Assembly: GCA_020635395.1 (NCBI GenBank)
Contig: JACJZV010000001.1
Span: 1,240,001 to 1,304,000 of the forward strand
Origin: Flavobacteriales bacterium
GTDB taxonomy: Bacteria > Bacteroidota > Bacteroidia > NS11-12g > UBA9320
DNA: 64,000 nucleotides
Direction: 5' to 3'
Positions within the stretch are counted from its first letter, which is position 1. Every line of letters starts with the position of its first letter. The position numbers and the translations under genes were made by a program. Below, piece by piece: positions 31,099-41,450 of the stretch. The notes below the pieces were generated by a model. The model searched no databases, was not told the DNA's origin, and saw only the letters and a list, made by a program, of their open reading frames with translations.

Positions 31099-34000
31099 AT
31101 GATGAGTTCTTCTACAAATCCAAAAAAAGTTGCAAATCAATTATTATACAGCTTTTTATTTTTGTTGTTTGTTTTACAAGCACCAAACAGTTGGGCATGG
31201 TCTCACAGCCAAGTTTTACCCAACAATGTGTTTATCGATGGTAAATTAGAAAACCTTAAAGTTCCTGATTCGGAATGTATCGATAAACAAGTTTTTCACT
31301 TATTTTCTCACGGCAGACCTGGAGAGCTGCTGGTAAATGGGCAATGGATGGATGCCCATCAAATTGCCGAATTTCTTCAACCACAAGTTAAAAAAAGCAC
31401 CCATATTAACATCTACGGATGTGAGTTTGGTAAAGGCAAAGTGGGTCGAGAGGCCGTAACTTATTTAGAAAAAACGTTAGGGATTTCAGTTGCTGCATCG
31501 GATGACATTACTGGTGTAGATGGTGACTGGGATTTGGAAGTGGGAAATGGGAATGCTGACATTTTAAAATTAGTTAGCTACCAAGGCAATTTACAGGATG
31601 CCTGTGGTGACTTTAAGCAAGCCGAAATTTTAACCCTAAATGGAGGAGTTATCAGCAATAATAACCAGTCAGGTTATTTTGGTTCAGGATTTGCCGATTA
31701 TCCTACATCTACCGGTTCAAACATAAACGTTACTTGGACAGAAACCGTTGCAACCGCTGGCACTTATACTTTGGCCATTCGTTATGCCAATGCAGACGCC
31801 AATCCTCGTCCGTTAAGACTTAAGATTAATGGTACAGTAGTGGACACTTTTAGTATGTCTCCTACTAGTTCATGGACTAATTGGACGATTGAAACGAAAA
31901 CCGTATCAGTAAATTCAGGCTCAAATACGTTTGTATTATCGGCAGATGCAGGCTCTCAGGGGCCAAACGTTGATCAAGTACAATTATTGGATTGTGCTGG
32001 TCTCAATAACCCTTGTAACCCAACAAGTCCTCAATTTACAGACAACGACGGAGATGGAATTGGGGATCTTTGCGATGAAGATGATGACAACGATGGTATT
32101 TTAGATATTGATGAAGGTTATGCGAAAAGCTGCTCAGGTGCTGGGAATATAACTGCTTCTATTAGCACCATTACTGCTGATGTGCATTACACTCAATATT
32201 TAGGTAATGGTATAACTGCAGACTTCCTTGGTGGCGGCACCAACACACCTTATTTAAGGGTGTGGAATGAAACTACCACTAGTACGGACGAATTATATGG
32301 TACTGGACTTTCAGGACATTACATAGAACCAAAGGGAGGTGGTAACTATGTGGACATTACATTCTCAACCGGTACAGTTTCGCTTTCTTTTGCTGTCGTA
32401 GATATTGATAATACTGGTGAAAACCATAATGTGCAAGTTTGGGATCAAAACGGTAACACAATAACCAACTTGAGCAACTATATTGCCACCACCTTAGAGG
32501 GTACCACAGGTAGTTATCCCAGCAGTGTAACTCCAACGACTTTTAACGATATAGGATCCAACATAGCTGTAACAGAAAACGGAACATACGTTAAGTTGGA
32601 AGGTATATCTACTGCCACTCGTCCGGAATTGACTCGAGCCAATATGGTAGTTTTTGACCTTTCGGGCAAAGAAATAAGTAAGATTAGGATTACGAATAAT
32701 ACAACGGTTACAAGTTATACCCCTGGAATATTATTTAATTGTGTTTCCTTACCCAATTCGCTACAACCAGACTTTGATAGTGACGGTATTCCCAATTACT
32801 TAGACTTAGATAGTGATAACGATGGTTGCTTCGATGCAATAGAAGGAGGAGGTTCTTATGTGTACAGTAAATTAAATAGTAGCGGAGCCATTAATACTAC
32901 CATTTACTCAGTTGATGCGAATGGTGTACCAAACAATGGTGGATCTCAATCAGTAGGCAGTTCACAAAACACTGGCGTGGTAGTTTGTTGTGATGCTGCC
33001 GCAAGTGGTTATGTGGATACTGATGGTGATGGCGTTTCCGATTTTTGTGATTTAGATGATGATAATGATGGAATATTAGATACAAATGAGTTTGCTTGTT
33101 CTGGAAGTTCTACCTTCAATATTACTTGGTTTAATCATTATCCAAATGGGTCATCAGATACTACCTATACAAGTGTAGCTGGCTCTGGTGTGAATGTTCA
33201 TTATACAAGAGAACTTAATGGCCCAATGACATCTTATGGTTCACCCCCGGAATATATGACACTTAGTAGTGTTTCTTATGCTACGCTTGCTATGGATTTA
33301 AATGGTGGATTTAATTCTGATGAAGATAGTATCAACTCGGTGTGGACGTATGAGTTTAGCAAGGAGATACTAATAGGAAGCAGTTTTAAAATTATTGATA
33401 TTGAAAGAAGTGCCAATTTTGGTTCTTGGAGAGATGGGGTTAAACTGCTGGCTTATGATGCCAATAATTATCCAGTTCCAGTAAGCGTTACCCTTGGAGA
33501 CTCCTTAGCGTACGACGTAGATGGTTTTATAACAAATCTAACAGGACAGTATAGTGTGGCTACATCAAATGTAAATTATTGGGCAACCTTTACAATAAGT
33601 AAGCCCATCAAAAAACTTGTGATAATTTACGATCCAGGTGATGGAGGAGGGAATTCTAATCCACAGGGTCAAAATATATTTTTAGAAAGACTTCCAAACG
33701 TTAAAGCTGTTTGCGATACCGATAATGATGGCATACCAAATTATTTGGACACAGATAGTGACGGTGATGGATGTGCCGATGCAATAGAAGGTGGCGGTTC
33801 TTATGTTCTTGGCCAGTTATATGCCAATGGTTCTATTAATACAACCACATACCCGGTAAATACAAGTGGTGTTCCCAACAATGGCAGTTCTCAATCAATA
33901 GGTAGCTCACAAAATGCAAGCGTTGTAGTTTGTTGCGATGCAGCAGCCAGTGGTTATCCTGATGTGGATGGAGATGGCGTTTCAAATGATTGTGATTTAG

Positions 34001-37000
34001 ACAATGATAATGACGGAATATTGGATACGGATGAAGGAGCTTGTCAATCTACTACAACATATACACTGAATGTAGCTTCAACAGTTGCAGGGGCTTCAAC
34101 CGCGATAAATGGTGGAAGTTTCAATTTGGTTTTTAACCGTACTTCTGGAAATGCGGTACCCGGTATTCAAGATACATTTACAGTACCATTTACCTATAGT
34201 GATTTTAATAATACAGCCACTAGTCAGGATCACCAATGGGCCGGTGTGGTAACAGGTTCAAGTGCAGTTAGCATTCTTCCTAACACCAGTTTGCTCGCTC
34301 AAAATCTTCCGGCAAACAATTCCACCAATGAAACTTTTATAGGGAATAATGTAGAAATAGCCTTTGACAATTGGTTGAGTAACGGGGAATTAACACAATT
34401 AGGCACTTTTACCACCACTGCTGGAGCACTTCCAACAAGTAGTGTAGCCTATGTTCAAAGCCAGTCTTTGTCCTATTTTTCAGTATTTAATGCTTCTAAA
34501 GATGCCAGTATATCCGTGCCTGGTCCGGTGACGGCGTATAATGGCTATTATGCACATCCGGTAGAGGCACCTCTTTATACCTCAGTAGGTTTTATTGCAA
34601 GAAGCGGAACACTGGTTACTAATGTTACAGGTACACATAACTGGATTTATACCGCTTTTCTTGGATCAGGAACAATGGCAGGTAATGGAGGTAGTCGTGG
34701 ATTGATTTCAATAAATAACGGTACGGTAACTTATTGCGTTAGCAAAGACACGGACAACGACGGCACACCTGATTATTTAGACACCGACAGCGATGGCGAT
34801 GGTTGTGCTGATGCAATAGAAGGTGGTGGTTCGTATGTGTATAGCCAGTTAAATGCAAATGGTTCCATCAATACAACCACTTATCCGGTAAATACAAGTG
34901 GTGTACCTAATAACGGTAGTTCTCAAACAATAGGAAGTTCGCAAAATGCAAGTGTTATTGTTTGTTGTGATCCAGTCGCCAGTGGCTATCCAGATGCCGA
35001 TGGTGATGGTATCTCAAACCAATGTGATTTAGATGATGATAATGATGGGATATTGGATACGGATGAATCTTGCTCTCCTACCTTATCGGGTACATGGAGT
35101 GGCTCTACTGGCTCTACTGGATCATTGGGTATTAACATCACTTCTGTCGGCGTATCAGGTGCAACTAAACTTACTGGAGTTACAAATGACGTATTTAACA
35201 ACATTAATGCTTGGTCTAATCCAAGTGTTATGGGTGCAACATCTTATCAATTTTTGATATATTGGGACACTATTCCCGAGCCTTATTACACTGATATAGA
35301 TGCTCCGGGTGACGATAAAGGTATCCGACAAGTAACCTTTAATTTTTCATCACCAGTTAGAGATTTTATATTGCATGTTGATAGATTAGGTGGAAATGGA
35401 GCTTCAGGCTCTTCACCATATATTACAAACTCTACTGAGTGGACTGTTGCTACATCGGGCGTAACTATGCAAAAACTGGCGGGTAACAACCAATTTATCG
35501 TAGAGTCAGACGTTTTTTATCGAATCCCTGATGTAAATCTCGGATATACAAGTCCAGGCCCACAGTCATCGATGGATTCTACTGGAACTGCAGCAGGCTC
35601 GATAAAGTTCTCTTCTATGGCTCCTATCTCGTCTATTACCTTTAATGTAACAGGAATTGGAATTGAAGTTATAGGAAGTGATGCACTTGAATTTATCTTT
35701 GAAGCTTGTCAACCAATAGATACAGATGGAGATGGTATCCCTAACTATTCAGATTTGGATAGTGATAATGATGGCTGTCCTGATGCACTTGAAGGTGGAG
35801 ACTATTTAACATATTCTCAGATTCAAAATGATACAATTACAGGTGGAGTGGATTCCAATGGAGTTCCTCTAAGTACATCAGGAGGACAAAGCATTGGCAC
35901 TTCTCAAATTGATACTATTCAGTCAGCAGAATGTGACCCGTGTAATGCCGCAAGTTCACTATTCAATGATAATGATGGCGATGGTATAGGAGATGTTTGT
36001 GATTTAGATGACGATAATGACGGGATATTGGATACAGAAGAAGACCCTGGTTTGTGCCTAGGTTCTACCTTGAGTTATTCTTTTTCAGGTACGATTGATG
36101 CAGCCAGAGACAGAGGCAATCCAAATGACGTGAACAGGGATTTAATTTTTGGTGACAATTTTTATTTTAACCTTGCATTTGATAAATTAACGGGCGTTAT
36201 AATTGAAACGACCATTGGTGATTGGTCATACAGCAGAACTGGTACAGCTACGGTCGATGGACAGACATTGTCTTTTTCAACCAGTGCCGGCAGCTTTCAA
36301 ACATTGACATTCAGCCCTTCTATCGATTCAACGTATTCTATTCATGTTGTAGGTACCGATGCTTCAGTAACCGCGGTGGTTGTGAAAAACTCAGCTGGTG
36401 GTGTTTTGGCTAAATGTGATTTCGGGCTTAACGGTTCACCTATCGCTTCGGGTTACATTGGCGTTACGACCGATGCCACTGCAACAACTATACCTTCTGG
36501 TACAACCGCAATAGACTGTTCTGGAGTACCAGCTTTAGATACCGACAACGACGGAACTCCTGATTATTTAGACCTTGACAGCGACAACGACGGTTGTGCT
36601 GATGCCGTAGAAGGTGGTGGAAGCGTTGGACTTGTAAATCTAACAAATGACAAGATTTCTGGGAGCGTTGATGCCAATGGAGTTCCTGTTTTAGTATCTG
36701 GAGGTCAAAACATTGGAACTGCTCAAGATTCTACGGTAAAAGATTATGCATGTTACCCCAACAGTGTTACCCCAATAGTGGACTACAATACCACCTTAAT
36801 AAATACACCAGTTGATGGCAATGTAAAAACCAATGACATTGATGCTCAAGGTGATGCGACAAAAATTACGGCAATTGCAGGTACTCCTGTTACTACAAGT
36901 CCCGTGACAGAATCTACCGCCCAAGGTGGTACGCTTATTATTGACAGCACAGGTAATTACACCTATACTCCACCAACAGGATTTGTGGGTAAAGACAGTA

Positions 37001-38907
37001 TTGTTTATACGTTATGCGACAATGGAACTACAAAGGCTTGCGAAGATGAAGTTTTGTATATAACCGTACTTCCGGTAGAAGACCCAACTGATCCTACAAG
37101 TAACACAACCGTGGCAAACCCTGATGAAGGTGTGAGCTATGGCGACCCTGTAACCCTTCCATTGCTTGCCAATGATGGCGACCCGGAAGGCGACAACCAA
37201 AACTTTGGTGGGGTAATTGACCCAACAAAAGGAACTCCCGTTACCAATGGAACAATTTCGACTGTTCCCGGAGTTGACGAAAACGGAAACCCTGTTGCCG
37301 ATGCAGGCGATTTGACGGTAAGTCCAGATGGAACAATTACGTTTACTCCAAATTCGGATTTTGTAGGTGTCATTGAAACGTTGTATTATGTGGTGTGCGA
37401 CACCGTAAGCAGCCCATATACCGCTTGCGATACCACCACAATCGATATTACTGTATTGCCTAACGACCCATCGCATGATGAGCCTCCTTTGGCTGGTGAT
37501 GATTATCAGATTACCAATATAAATACACCGGTAACTGGAAATTGGTTGGCTAATGACAGTGATCCAAATTCACCTAACGATGCCATTACGGTAAACGGTG
37601 GTTCAACCTTGGTTGACCCAACCAAACCCGGCACTGGAACATCGCTTGGCAAATTGTCAACAGATCAAGGTGGAACGGTAGAATTATTCGACGACGGAAC
37701 ATTTGTATATACGCCGCCAACCGATTACACTGGCCCTGATAAAGTTGTGTATTACATTACCGATACCGCCGACATTAAACAAACAGACAGTGCCACTATT
37801 TATTTGTTGATAGAGCCTATATACACCGACTTTGGCGATTTGACTTCATTGCCATCTGCTGGTGCCAAGTTTATTGACAGCGATAACAACGGCACACCGG
37901 ATGGGACCAATTCAATATGGGCGGGAGCAACAATTACCGATGAGGTAACAGCCAATATCAATGCTACGGCTACAGCCGATGGAGGTGATGATGGTTTGAT
38001 AATTCCTTCGCAATTGGATAGTGCAACGGCCAATATCTTTATGGTACCCATAAGCTCTACCAATGCGGGTATAACGGCTTATGCACAATTGGAAATAGAT
38101 TGGAACAATGATGGGGTGATGGACAGCACCTACACCGGAACAGTTACAACTACCGCCAGCGGAAACGATACGGTAATATTTAACAACGTATGGACACCCG
38201 ATGGCTTGATGAATGCCACGGTTAACTATAGGGTAAGAGTTTCTGACGACCCAACGGATTTTTCAAAATCATTGCAAAATAATGGAGAGGTGGAAGACTT
38301 TCAGGTGGCGAATGTAACTCCGATTCCGGTAGAGCTTGTTTATCTTAATGCAGAATGGGGCGGAAATAATGCCGTGGTTAATTGGCAAACCGCCACAGAG
38401 CTGAACAATAGCCATTTTGTGGTGGAGAGAAGCTTTGACGGAGTGAACTTTGAAGCGGTGGGAGTGTTACGCTCACTAGCCAATTGTGGCAACAGCAGTC
38501 AAAACATTGAATACCAATTTGTGGACTATGGTGCTAAAACCATTACTCCCGAAGTGGTGTATTATCAGCTGGTGCAGGTTGACTTTGACGGACAAACCGA
38601 AAGGTTTGGTCCTGTGGCATTGTTCAATAGAAAAACCGCAGCGGGCGAGGTTATCATTTATCCTAACCCAACAAGTGGAAGCATAAACATCGTAAAAACC
38701 GATGCAGTGGGCGATGTTCAAAATGTTGAAATTACCAACATTGCAGGCCAAGTGGTTAGCCAATTTAGCATAAGTAGTGAGCAATTGCGAAATGGTTATA
38801 AATTTACGGTATTCGATGTGCCAACCGGCATTTATTTTATCAGAATATCAAACGGAATAAATAGCACGATTGGTAAAATAAGTATTGACCACTCGGTTCA
38901 AAACTAA
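31099..38907 (+). CDS. Giant modular T9SS cargo: DUF4347, CBM-like, TSP3 repeats, cadherin-like, GEVED, type A CTD
   Basis: 2602 residues. Signal peptide (to about 36), DUF4347 domain (about 37-165: VFHLFSHGRPGELLVNG, INIYGCEFGKG), and a CBM6/35-like sandwich (about 175-300). Then come five copies of a unit of about 330 residues. Each unit has thrombospondin type-3-like calcium loops (DSDNDGC.DAIEGGGSY, later CDLDDDNDGILDTDE) with a variable beta domain. Three cadherin/Ig-like segments (about 1890-2230: NTPVDGNVKTND, TLPLLANDGDPEGD, NTPVTGNWLANDSD), a GEVED domain (about 2238-2405) and the type A sorting domain (2520-2602) follow. Likely a cell-surface adhesin needing calcium. DUF4347 occurs in very large exported adhesins; its role is unknown. 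Confidence 0.9.
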   Translation: MMSSSTNPKKVANQLLYSFLFLLFVLQAPNSWAWSHSQVLPNNVFIDGKLENLKVPDSECIDKQVFHLFSHGRPGELLVNGQWMDAHQIAEFLQPQVKKSTHINIYGCEFGKGKVGREAVTYLEKTLGISVAASDDITGVDGDWDLEVGNGNADILKLVSYQGNLQDACGDFKQAEILTLNGGVISNNNQSGYFGSGFADYPTSTGSNINVTWTETVATAGTYTLAIRYANADANPRPLRLKINGTVVDTFSMSPTSSWTNWTIETKTVSVNSGSNTFVLSADAGSQGPNVDQVQLLDCAGLNNPCNPTSPQFTDNDGDGIGDLCDEDDDNDGILDIDEGYAKSCSGAGNITASISTITADVHYTQYLGNGITADFLGGGTNTPYLRVWNETTTSTDELYGTGLSGHYIEPKGGGNYVDITFSTGTVSLSFAVVDIDNTGENHNVQVWDQNGNTITNLSNYIATTLEGTTGSYPSSVTPTTFNDIGSNIAVTENGTYVKLEGISTATRPELTRANMVVFDLSGKEISKIRITNNTTVTSYTPGILFNCVSLPNSLQPDFDSDGIPNYLDLDSDNDGCFDAIEGGGSYVYSKLNSSGAINTTIYSVDANGVPNNGGSQSVGSSQNTGVVVCCDAAASGYVDTDGDGVSDFCDLDDDNDGILDTNEFACSGSSTFNITWFNHYPNGSSDTTYTSVAGSGVNVHYTRELNGPMTSYGSPPEYMTLSSVSYATLAMDLNGGFNSDEDSINSVWTYEFSKEILIGSSFKIIDIERSANFGSWRDGVKLLAYDANNYPVPVSVTLGDSLAYDVDGFITNLTGQYSVATSNVNYWATFTISKPIKKLVIIYDPGDGGGNSNPQGQNIFLERLPNVKAVCDTDNDGIPNYLDTDSDGDGCADAIEGGGSYVLGQLYANGSINTTTYPVNTSGVPNNGSSQSIGSSQNASVVVCCDAAASGYPDVDGDGVSNDCDLDNDNDGILDTDEGACQSTTTYTLNVASTVAGASTAINGGSFNLVFNRTSGNAVPGIQDTFTVPFTYSDFNNTATSQDHQWAGVVTGSSAVSILPNTSLLAQNLPANNSTNETFIGNNVEIAFDNWLSNGELTQLGTFTTTAGALPTSSVAYVQSQSLSYFSVFNASKDASISVPGPVTAYNGYYAHPVEAPLYTSVGFIARSGTLVTNVTGTHNWIYTAFLGSGTMAGNGGSRGLISINNGTVTYCVSKDTDNDGTPDYLDTDSDGDGCADAIEGGGSYVYSQLNANGSINTTTYPVNTSGVPNNGSSQTIGSSQNASVIVCCDPVASGYPDADGDGISNQCDLDDDNDGILDTDESCSPTLSGTWSGSTGSTGSLGINITSVGVSGATKLTGVTNDVFNNINAWSNPSVMGATSYQFLIYWDTIPEPYYTDIDAPGDDKGIRQVTFNFSSPVRDFILHVDRLGGNGASGSSPYITNSTEWTVATSGVTMQKLAGNNQFIVESDVFYRIPDVNLGYTSPGPQSSMDSTGTAAGSIKFSSMAPISSITFNVTGIGIEVIGSDALEFIFEACQPIDTDGDGIPNYSDLDSDNDGCPDALEGGDYLTYSQIQNDTITGGVDSNGVPLSTSGGQSIGTSQIDTIQSAECDPCNAASSLFNDNDGDGIGDVCDLDDDNDGILDTEEDPGLCLGSTLSYSFSGTIDAARDRGNPNDVNRDLIFGDNFYFNLAFDKLTGVIIETTIGDWSYSRTGTATVDGQTLSFSTSAGSFQTLTFSPSIDSTYSIHVVGTDASVTAVVVKNSAGGVLAKCDFGLNGSPIASGYIGVTTDATATTIPSGTTAIDCSGVPALDTDNDGTPDYLDLDSDNDGCADAVEGGGSVGLVNLTNDKISGSVDANGVPVLVSGGQNIGTAQDSTVKDYACYPNSVTPIVDYNTTLINTPVDGNVKTNDIDAQGDATKITAIAGTPVTTSPVTESTAQGGTLIIDSTGNYTYTPPTGFVGKDSIVYTLCDNGTTKACEDEVLYITVLPVEDPTDPTSNTTVANPDEGVSYGDPVTLPLLANDGDPEGDNQNFGGVIDPTKGTPVTNGTISTVPGVDENGNPVADAGDLTVSPDGTITFTPNSDFVGVIETLYYVVCDTVSSPYTACDTTTIDITVLPNDPSHDEPPLAGDDYQITNINTPVTGNWLANDSDPNSPNDAITVNGGSTLVDPTKPGTGTSLGKLSTDQGGTVELFDDGTFVYTPPTDYTGPDKVVYYITDTADIKQTDSATIYLLIEPIYTDFGDLTSLPSAGAKFIDSDNNGTPDGTNSIWAGATITDEVTANINATATADGGDDGLIIPSQLDSATANIFMVPISSTNAGITAYAQLEIDWNNDGVMDSTYTGTVTTTASGNDTVIFNNVWTPDGLMNATVNYRVRVSDDPTDFSKSLQNNGEVEDFQVANVTPIPVELVYLNAEWGGNNAVVNWQTATELNNSHFVVERSFDGVNFEAVGVLRSLANCGNSSQNIEYQFVDYGAKTITPEVVYYQLVQVDFDGQTERFGPVALFNRKTAAGEVIIYPNPTSGSINIVKTDAVGDVQNVEITNIAGQVVSQFSISSEQLRNGYKFTVFDVPTGIYFIRISNGINSTIGKISIDHSVQN

Positions 38908-38959
38908 TTATGTGAAAATGCTGAAAACAGCAAGATAATTTACATAACGCGATACAAAT

Positions 38960-39005
38960 GCACTTGATGGGATGCCCAATTGTTGGGTGTCCCATTGTGC
39001 TTTTT
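38960..39005 (+). terminator. Rho-independent terminator after the 2602-residue T9SS gene
   Basis: The same hairpin as at 30245 (GGGATGCCCAA / TTGGGTGTCCC with outer GCAC/GTGC), followed by TTTTT. The upstream 50 bp are also similar between the two copies, so the 3' flank was duplicated together with the C-terminal coding segment. Confidence 0.75.
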
Positions 39006-39106
39006 ATGAATTAACAATTACCCGATTACTTCGCAAATAATGCTTTGAAACAAAGCAAATTCAAGCTGCGTTGAAAGTGATTAAGAGTGAATTTTAGTAT
39101 TTTACG

Positions 39107-39694
39107 TCAACAATTGGCATACTTATCATTCAAACCACCTCCGGCTAAAATCATAGGGATAATTTTATCTAACCGACTTTGTTTTGTGGTTTCCTGTTTT
39201 GCCGAGGAAATGTAATTGGCATATTCTTTTTGCCTTCCGGGTGTAAGTTTGTTAAAGGCATCCAACAAATTACCATCGGCATCCATTGCAGTTTTTAGCA
39301 ATTCGGGCATTTCATATTTGGCATGTTCGGCCTTTGAAACTTTAAGTCCTTTTTTCTCAATATCTATGGCTTGCTCAACATATTTTTTTAAAACTTCAAT
39401 GTTCAGTTGATCTATTTCAAAGTATTTTACAGAACGCATGGCTTTGGTGGTTTCTTGAGCAGTTTCCAATATTTTATGGGTGTCTTTCAAAAAAACGCCG
39501 TTAAAAAACCAAATGCCGAAATGATTCTTAAACGCCCCAAGGCTCAACACATTTTTGCCATGAGCCATATACACCGGAGCTCCCCATTTAAGCGTTTCTT
39601 CCATATTCAATGAGAGCATTAGTTCTCGCAAAAGAACAAGTGCGTCTGTCCATTGACTGTGTTTGGCTATAAATTCATCAACTTTTGGATTCAT
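39107..39694 (-). CDS. YdeI/OmdA-like protein with DUF1801 domain
   Basis: 195 residues. The N-terminal part (VDEFIAKHSQWTDALVLLRELML, ETLKWGAPVYMAHGKNVLSLGAFKNHFGIWFF) is the DUF1801/YdhG fold. The C-terminal part (MPELLKTAMDADGNLLDAFNKLTPGRQKEYANYISSAKQETTKQSRLDKIIPMI) is the bacteriocin-protection YdeI/OmdA helical domain. Family members have been linked to envelope-stress or cationic peptide tolerance; the mechanism is unknown. No signal peptide, cytoplasmic. Monocistronic or loosely linked to the potassium channel upstream (20 bp gap). Confidence 0.88.
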   Translation of the reverse strand: MNPKVDEFIAKHSQWTDALVLLRELMLSLNMEETLKWGAPVYMAHGKNVLSLGAFKNHFGIWFFNGVFLKDTHKILETAQETTKAMRSVKYFEIDQLNIEVLKKYVEQAIDIEKKGLKVSKAEHAKYEMPELLKTAMDADGNLLDAFNKLTPGRQKEYANYISSAKQETTKQSRLDKIIPMILAGGGLNDKYANC

Positions 39695-39714
39695 ACTGTT
39701 TTTTGCAAAATATA

Positions 39715-40017
39715 TTAATTCTTTTTTCTGGGATTAAAATGATGATAAACGGCCTCTACAAAGCCTAAAATAATGCCAATGCCTACCAAAATGTAGAAGA
39801 TGGTAAATATTTTGCCCATGTCGGTTTGTGGAGCCAAGTCGCCAAAACCAACGGTTGTGAGTGTAACCACACTAAAATAAACCGAGTCAACCCAACCCCA
39901 ACCCTCAACGAAATGATAAAACACCGAACCACTTATTACCACAAAAAGACAAACCAAGATTAATTCTCGGTATTCTTTATCTTTAAAAAAGGAAACAAGG
40001 GTTTGAACTACACTCAC
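39715..40017 (-). CDS. Two-TM potassium channel protein
   Basis: 100 residues: helix 1 (ELILVCLFVVISGSVFYHFV), a pore helix WVDSVYFSVVTLTTVGFGD with the K+ selectivity filter TVGFGD, then helix 2 (IFTIFYILVGIGIILGFVEAV) and a short basic tail. Tetramers of such KcsA-like subunits form inner-membrane K+ channels. No RCK or other regulatory domain is present, so gating is unknown. It sits 12 bp downstream of the cystathionine beta-synthase gene on the same strand. Confidence 0.9.
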   Translation of the reverse strand: MSVVQTLVSFFKDKEYRELILVCLFVVISGSVFYHFVEGWGWVDSVYFSVVTLTTVGFGDLAPQTDMGKIFTIFYILVGIGIILGFVEAVYHHFNPRKKN

Positions 40018-40029
40018 TTTGTTTAAACG

Positions 40030-41394
40030 TTATTTCCCCAGTGCCGATATCAAATCATACTTGGTAATGATATGATAGGAACCGGCCAAATCTTTGACCA
40101 ATACCGCCGGATTGTTGGTATTTATGGATTTTGAAACAGTTTCAATTTCGTCGTAATAGCCCACCACCGGAAAAGGCTGTTGCATTATTTCGCTTACTTT
40201 TTTATCGGAAACCGAGTTGTCGTTGAGCAACATTTTAAAAATTTCGTGGTCGTTGAGCGAGCCAACAAAAGCTCCCGATTCATTAACCACCGGCATTTGC
40301 GAAATGCCGAATTTCTGCATTTTGTCGAAAGCCGATTTTGCCAAATCAGAGTCAGTTGCTGTCACCAATGGCAAGTGTTTGTGGCTGCTTATCAAATCCA
40401 ACGCCCGAGCGGGTTTCGACTCCAAAAATCCACGACTTTTCATCCATTCATCGTTAAAGGCTTTGCCCATATATCGGGTGGCGTGGTCGTGAAAAAGTAC
40501 TACCACCACATCGGTTGGTTTCAATTTTTCTTTCAGTTGAATGATTCCGGCCACCGCACTTCCGGCAGAGTTTCCTACCAAAATGCCTTCTTCTCTGGCC
40601 AATTTTCGTTGATAGATTAACCCGTCTTTGTCGGTCACTTTTTCAAACAAATCAATCACGTCAAAATCAACATTCAGAGGCAAAATATCTTCGCCAATAC
40701 CTTCAGTGATGTACGGATAAATCTCTTTTTCATCAAAAATGCCGGTTTCTTTATATTTCTTAAACACCGAGCCGTAGGTGTCTATACCCCACACTTTAAT
40801 GTTCGGGTTTTTCTCTTTAAGGTATTTGCCCACACCGCTTACCGTTCCTCCGGTGCCAACACCCACCACAAAGTGCGTGATTTTACCTTCGGTTTGTTCC
40901 CAAATTTCGGGTCCGGTAGTTTTGTAATGAGCTTTAGCGTTGCTGGGGTTGTCATACTGATTTACATACCAAGCACCCGGAATTTCGCTGCCCAATCGTT
41001 TGGAAACGGAATAATAGGAGCGAGGGTCGGTAGGTTCTACATCCGTTGGGCAAACAATTACTTCTGCACCCACAGCTTTAAGAATATCAACTTTTTCTTT
41101 GCTTTGTTTGTCTGTAGTGACAAAAATGCACTTGTAACCCTTTATCAATCCTGCAATGGCCAGTCCCATGCCCGTGTTGCCGCTGGTGCCTTCCACAATG
41201 GTTCCGCCGGGTTTTAAGCGGCCATCAGCTTCGGCATCTTCAATCATTTGCACCGCCATTCGGTCTTTTACCGAGTTACCCGGATTAGTTGTCTCAATTT
41301 TTGCCAAAACCGTAGCCGGAACATCCGCCACAATTTTATTTAACTTTACCAACGGCGTGTTGCCAATGGTTTCCAAAATATTGTTGTAATACAT
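40030..41394 (-). CDS. Cystathionine beta-synthase (PLP enzyme with CBS pair)
   Basis: About 454 residues from ATG 41394 (MYYNNILETIGNTPLV). A longer in-frame extension to 41541 is rejected because its codons lie in a repeated intergenic sequence. The PLP lysine is K43 in NPGNSVKDRMA, with EGTSGNTGMGLA (substrate loop) and GTGGTVSGVGKYLKE (phosphate cup, about 200). From about 335 two CBS motifs follow (LDLISSHKHLPLVTATDSDLAKSAF, EIMQQPFPVVGYYDEIETV). The enzyme condenses serine, or O-acetylserine in some bacteria, with homocysteine or sulfide. The CBS pair may bind adenosyl ligands. Confidence 0.92.
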   Translation of the reverse strand: MYYNNILETIGNTPLVKLNKIVADVPATVLAKIETTNPGNSVKDRMAVQMIEDAEADGRLKPGGTIVEGTSGNTGMGLAIAGLIKGYKCIFVTTDKQSKEKVDILKAVGAEVIVCPTDVEPTDPRSYYSVSKRLGSEIPGAWYVNQYDNPSNAKAHYKTTGPEIWEQTEGKITHFVVGVGTGGTVSGVGKYLKEKNPNIKVWGIDTYGSVFKKYKETGIFDEKEIYPYITEGIGEDILPLNVDFDVIDLFEKVTDKDGLIYQRKLAREEGILVGNSAGSAVAGIIQLKEKLKPTDVVVVLFHDHATRYMGKAFNDEWMKSRGFLESKPARALDLISSHKHLPLVTATDSDLAKSAFDKMQKFGISQMPVVNESGAFVGSLNDHEIFKMLLNDNSVSDKKVSEIMQQPFPVVGYYDEIETVSKSINTNNPAVLVKDLAGSYHIITKYDLISALGK

Positions 41395-41450
41395 CGGGGC
41401 AAAGATAGTTCTTAGTTGATTAGATGCTTGGAAGATTAGTTGATTTGTTG

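Noticed and set aside
32767..36620. Regularly spaced direct repeats considered as a CRISPR array or minisatellite
   Set aside because: Spacing of about 1 kb, in frame, and translation gives calcium-binding loops; it is a coding repeat of the 2602-residue protein.
37012..37476. 154-codon antisense frame within the giant T9SS gene
   Set aside because: Shadow of the repetitive coding strand; no start signal or family resemblance.
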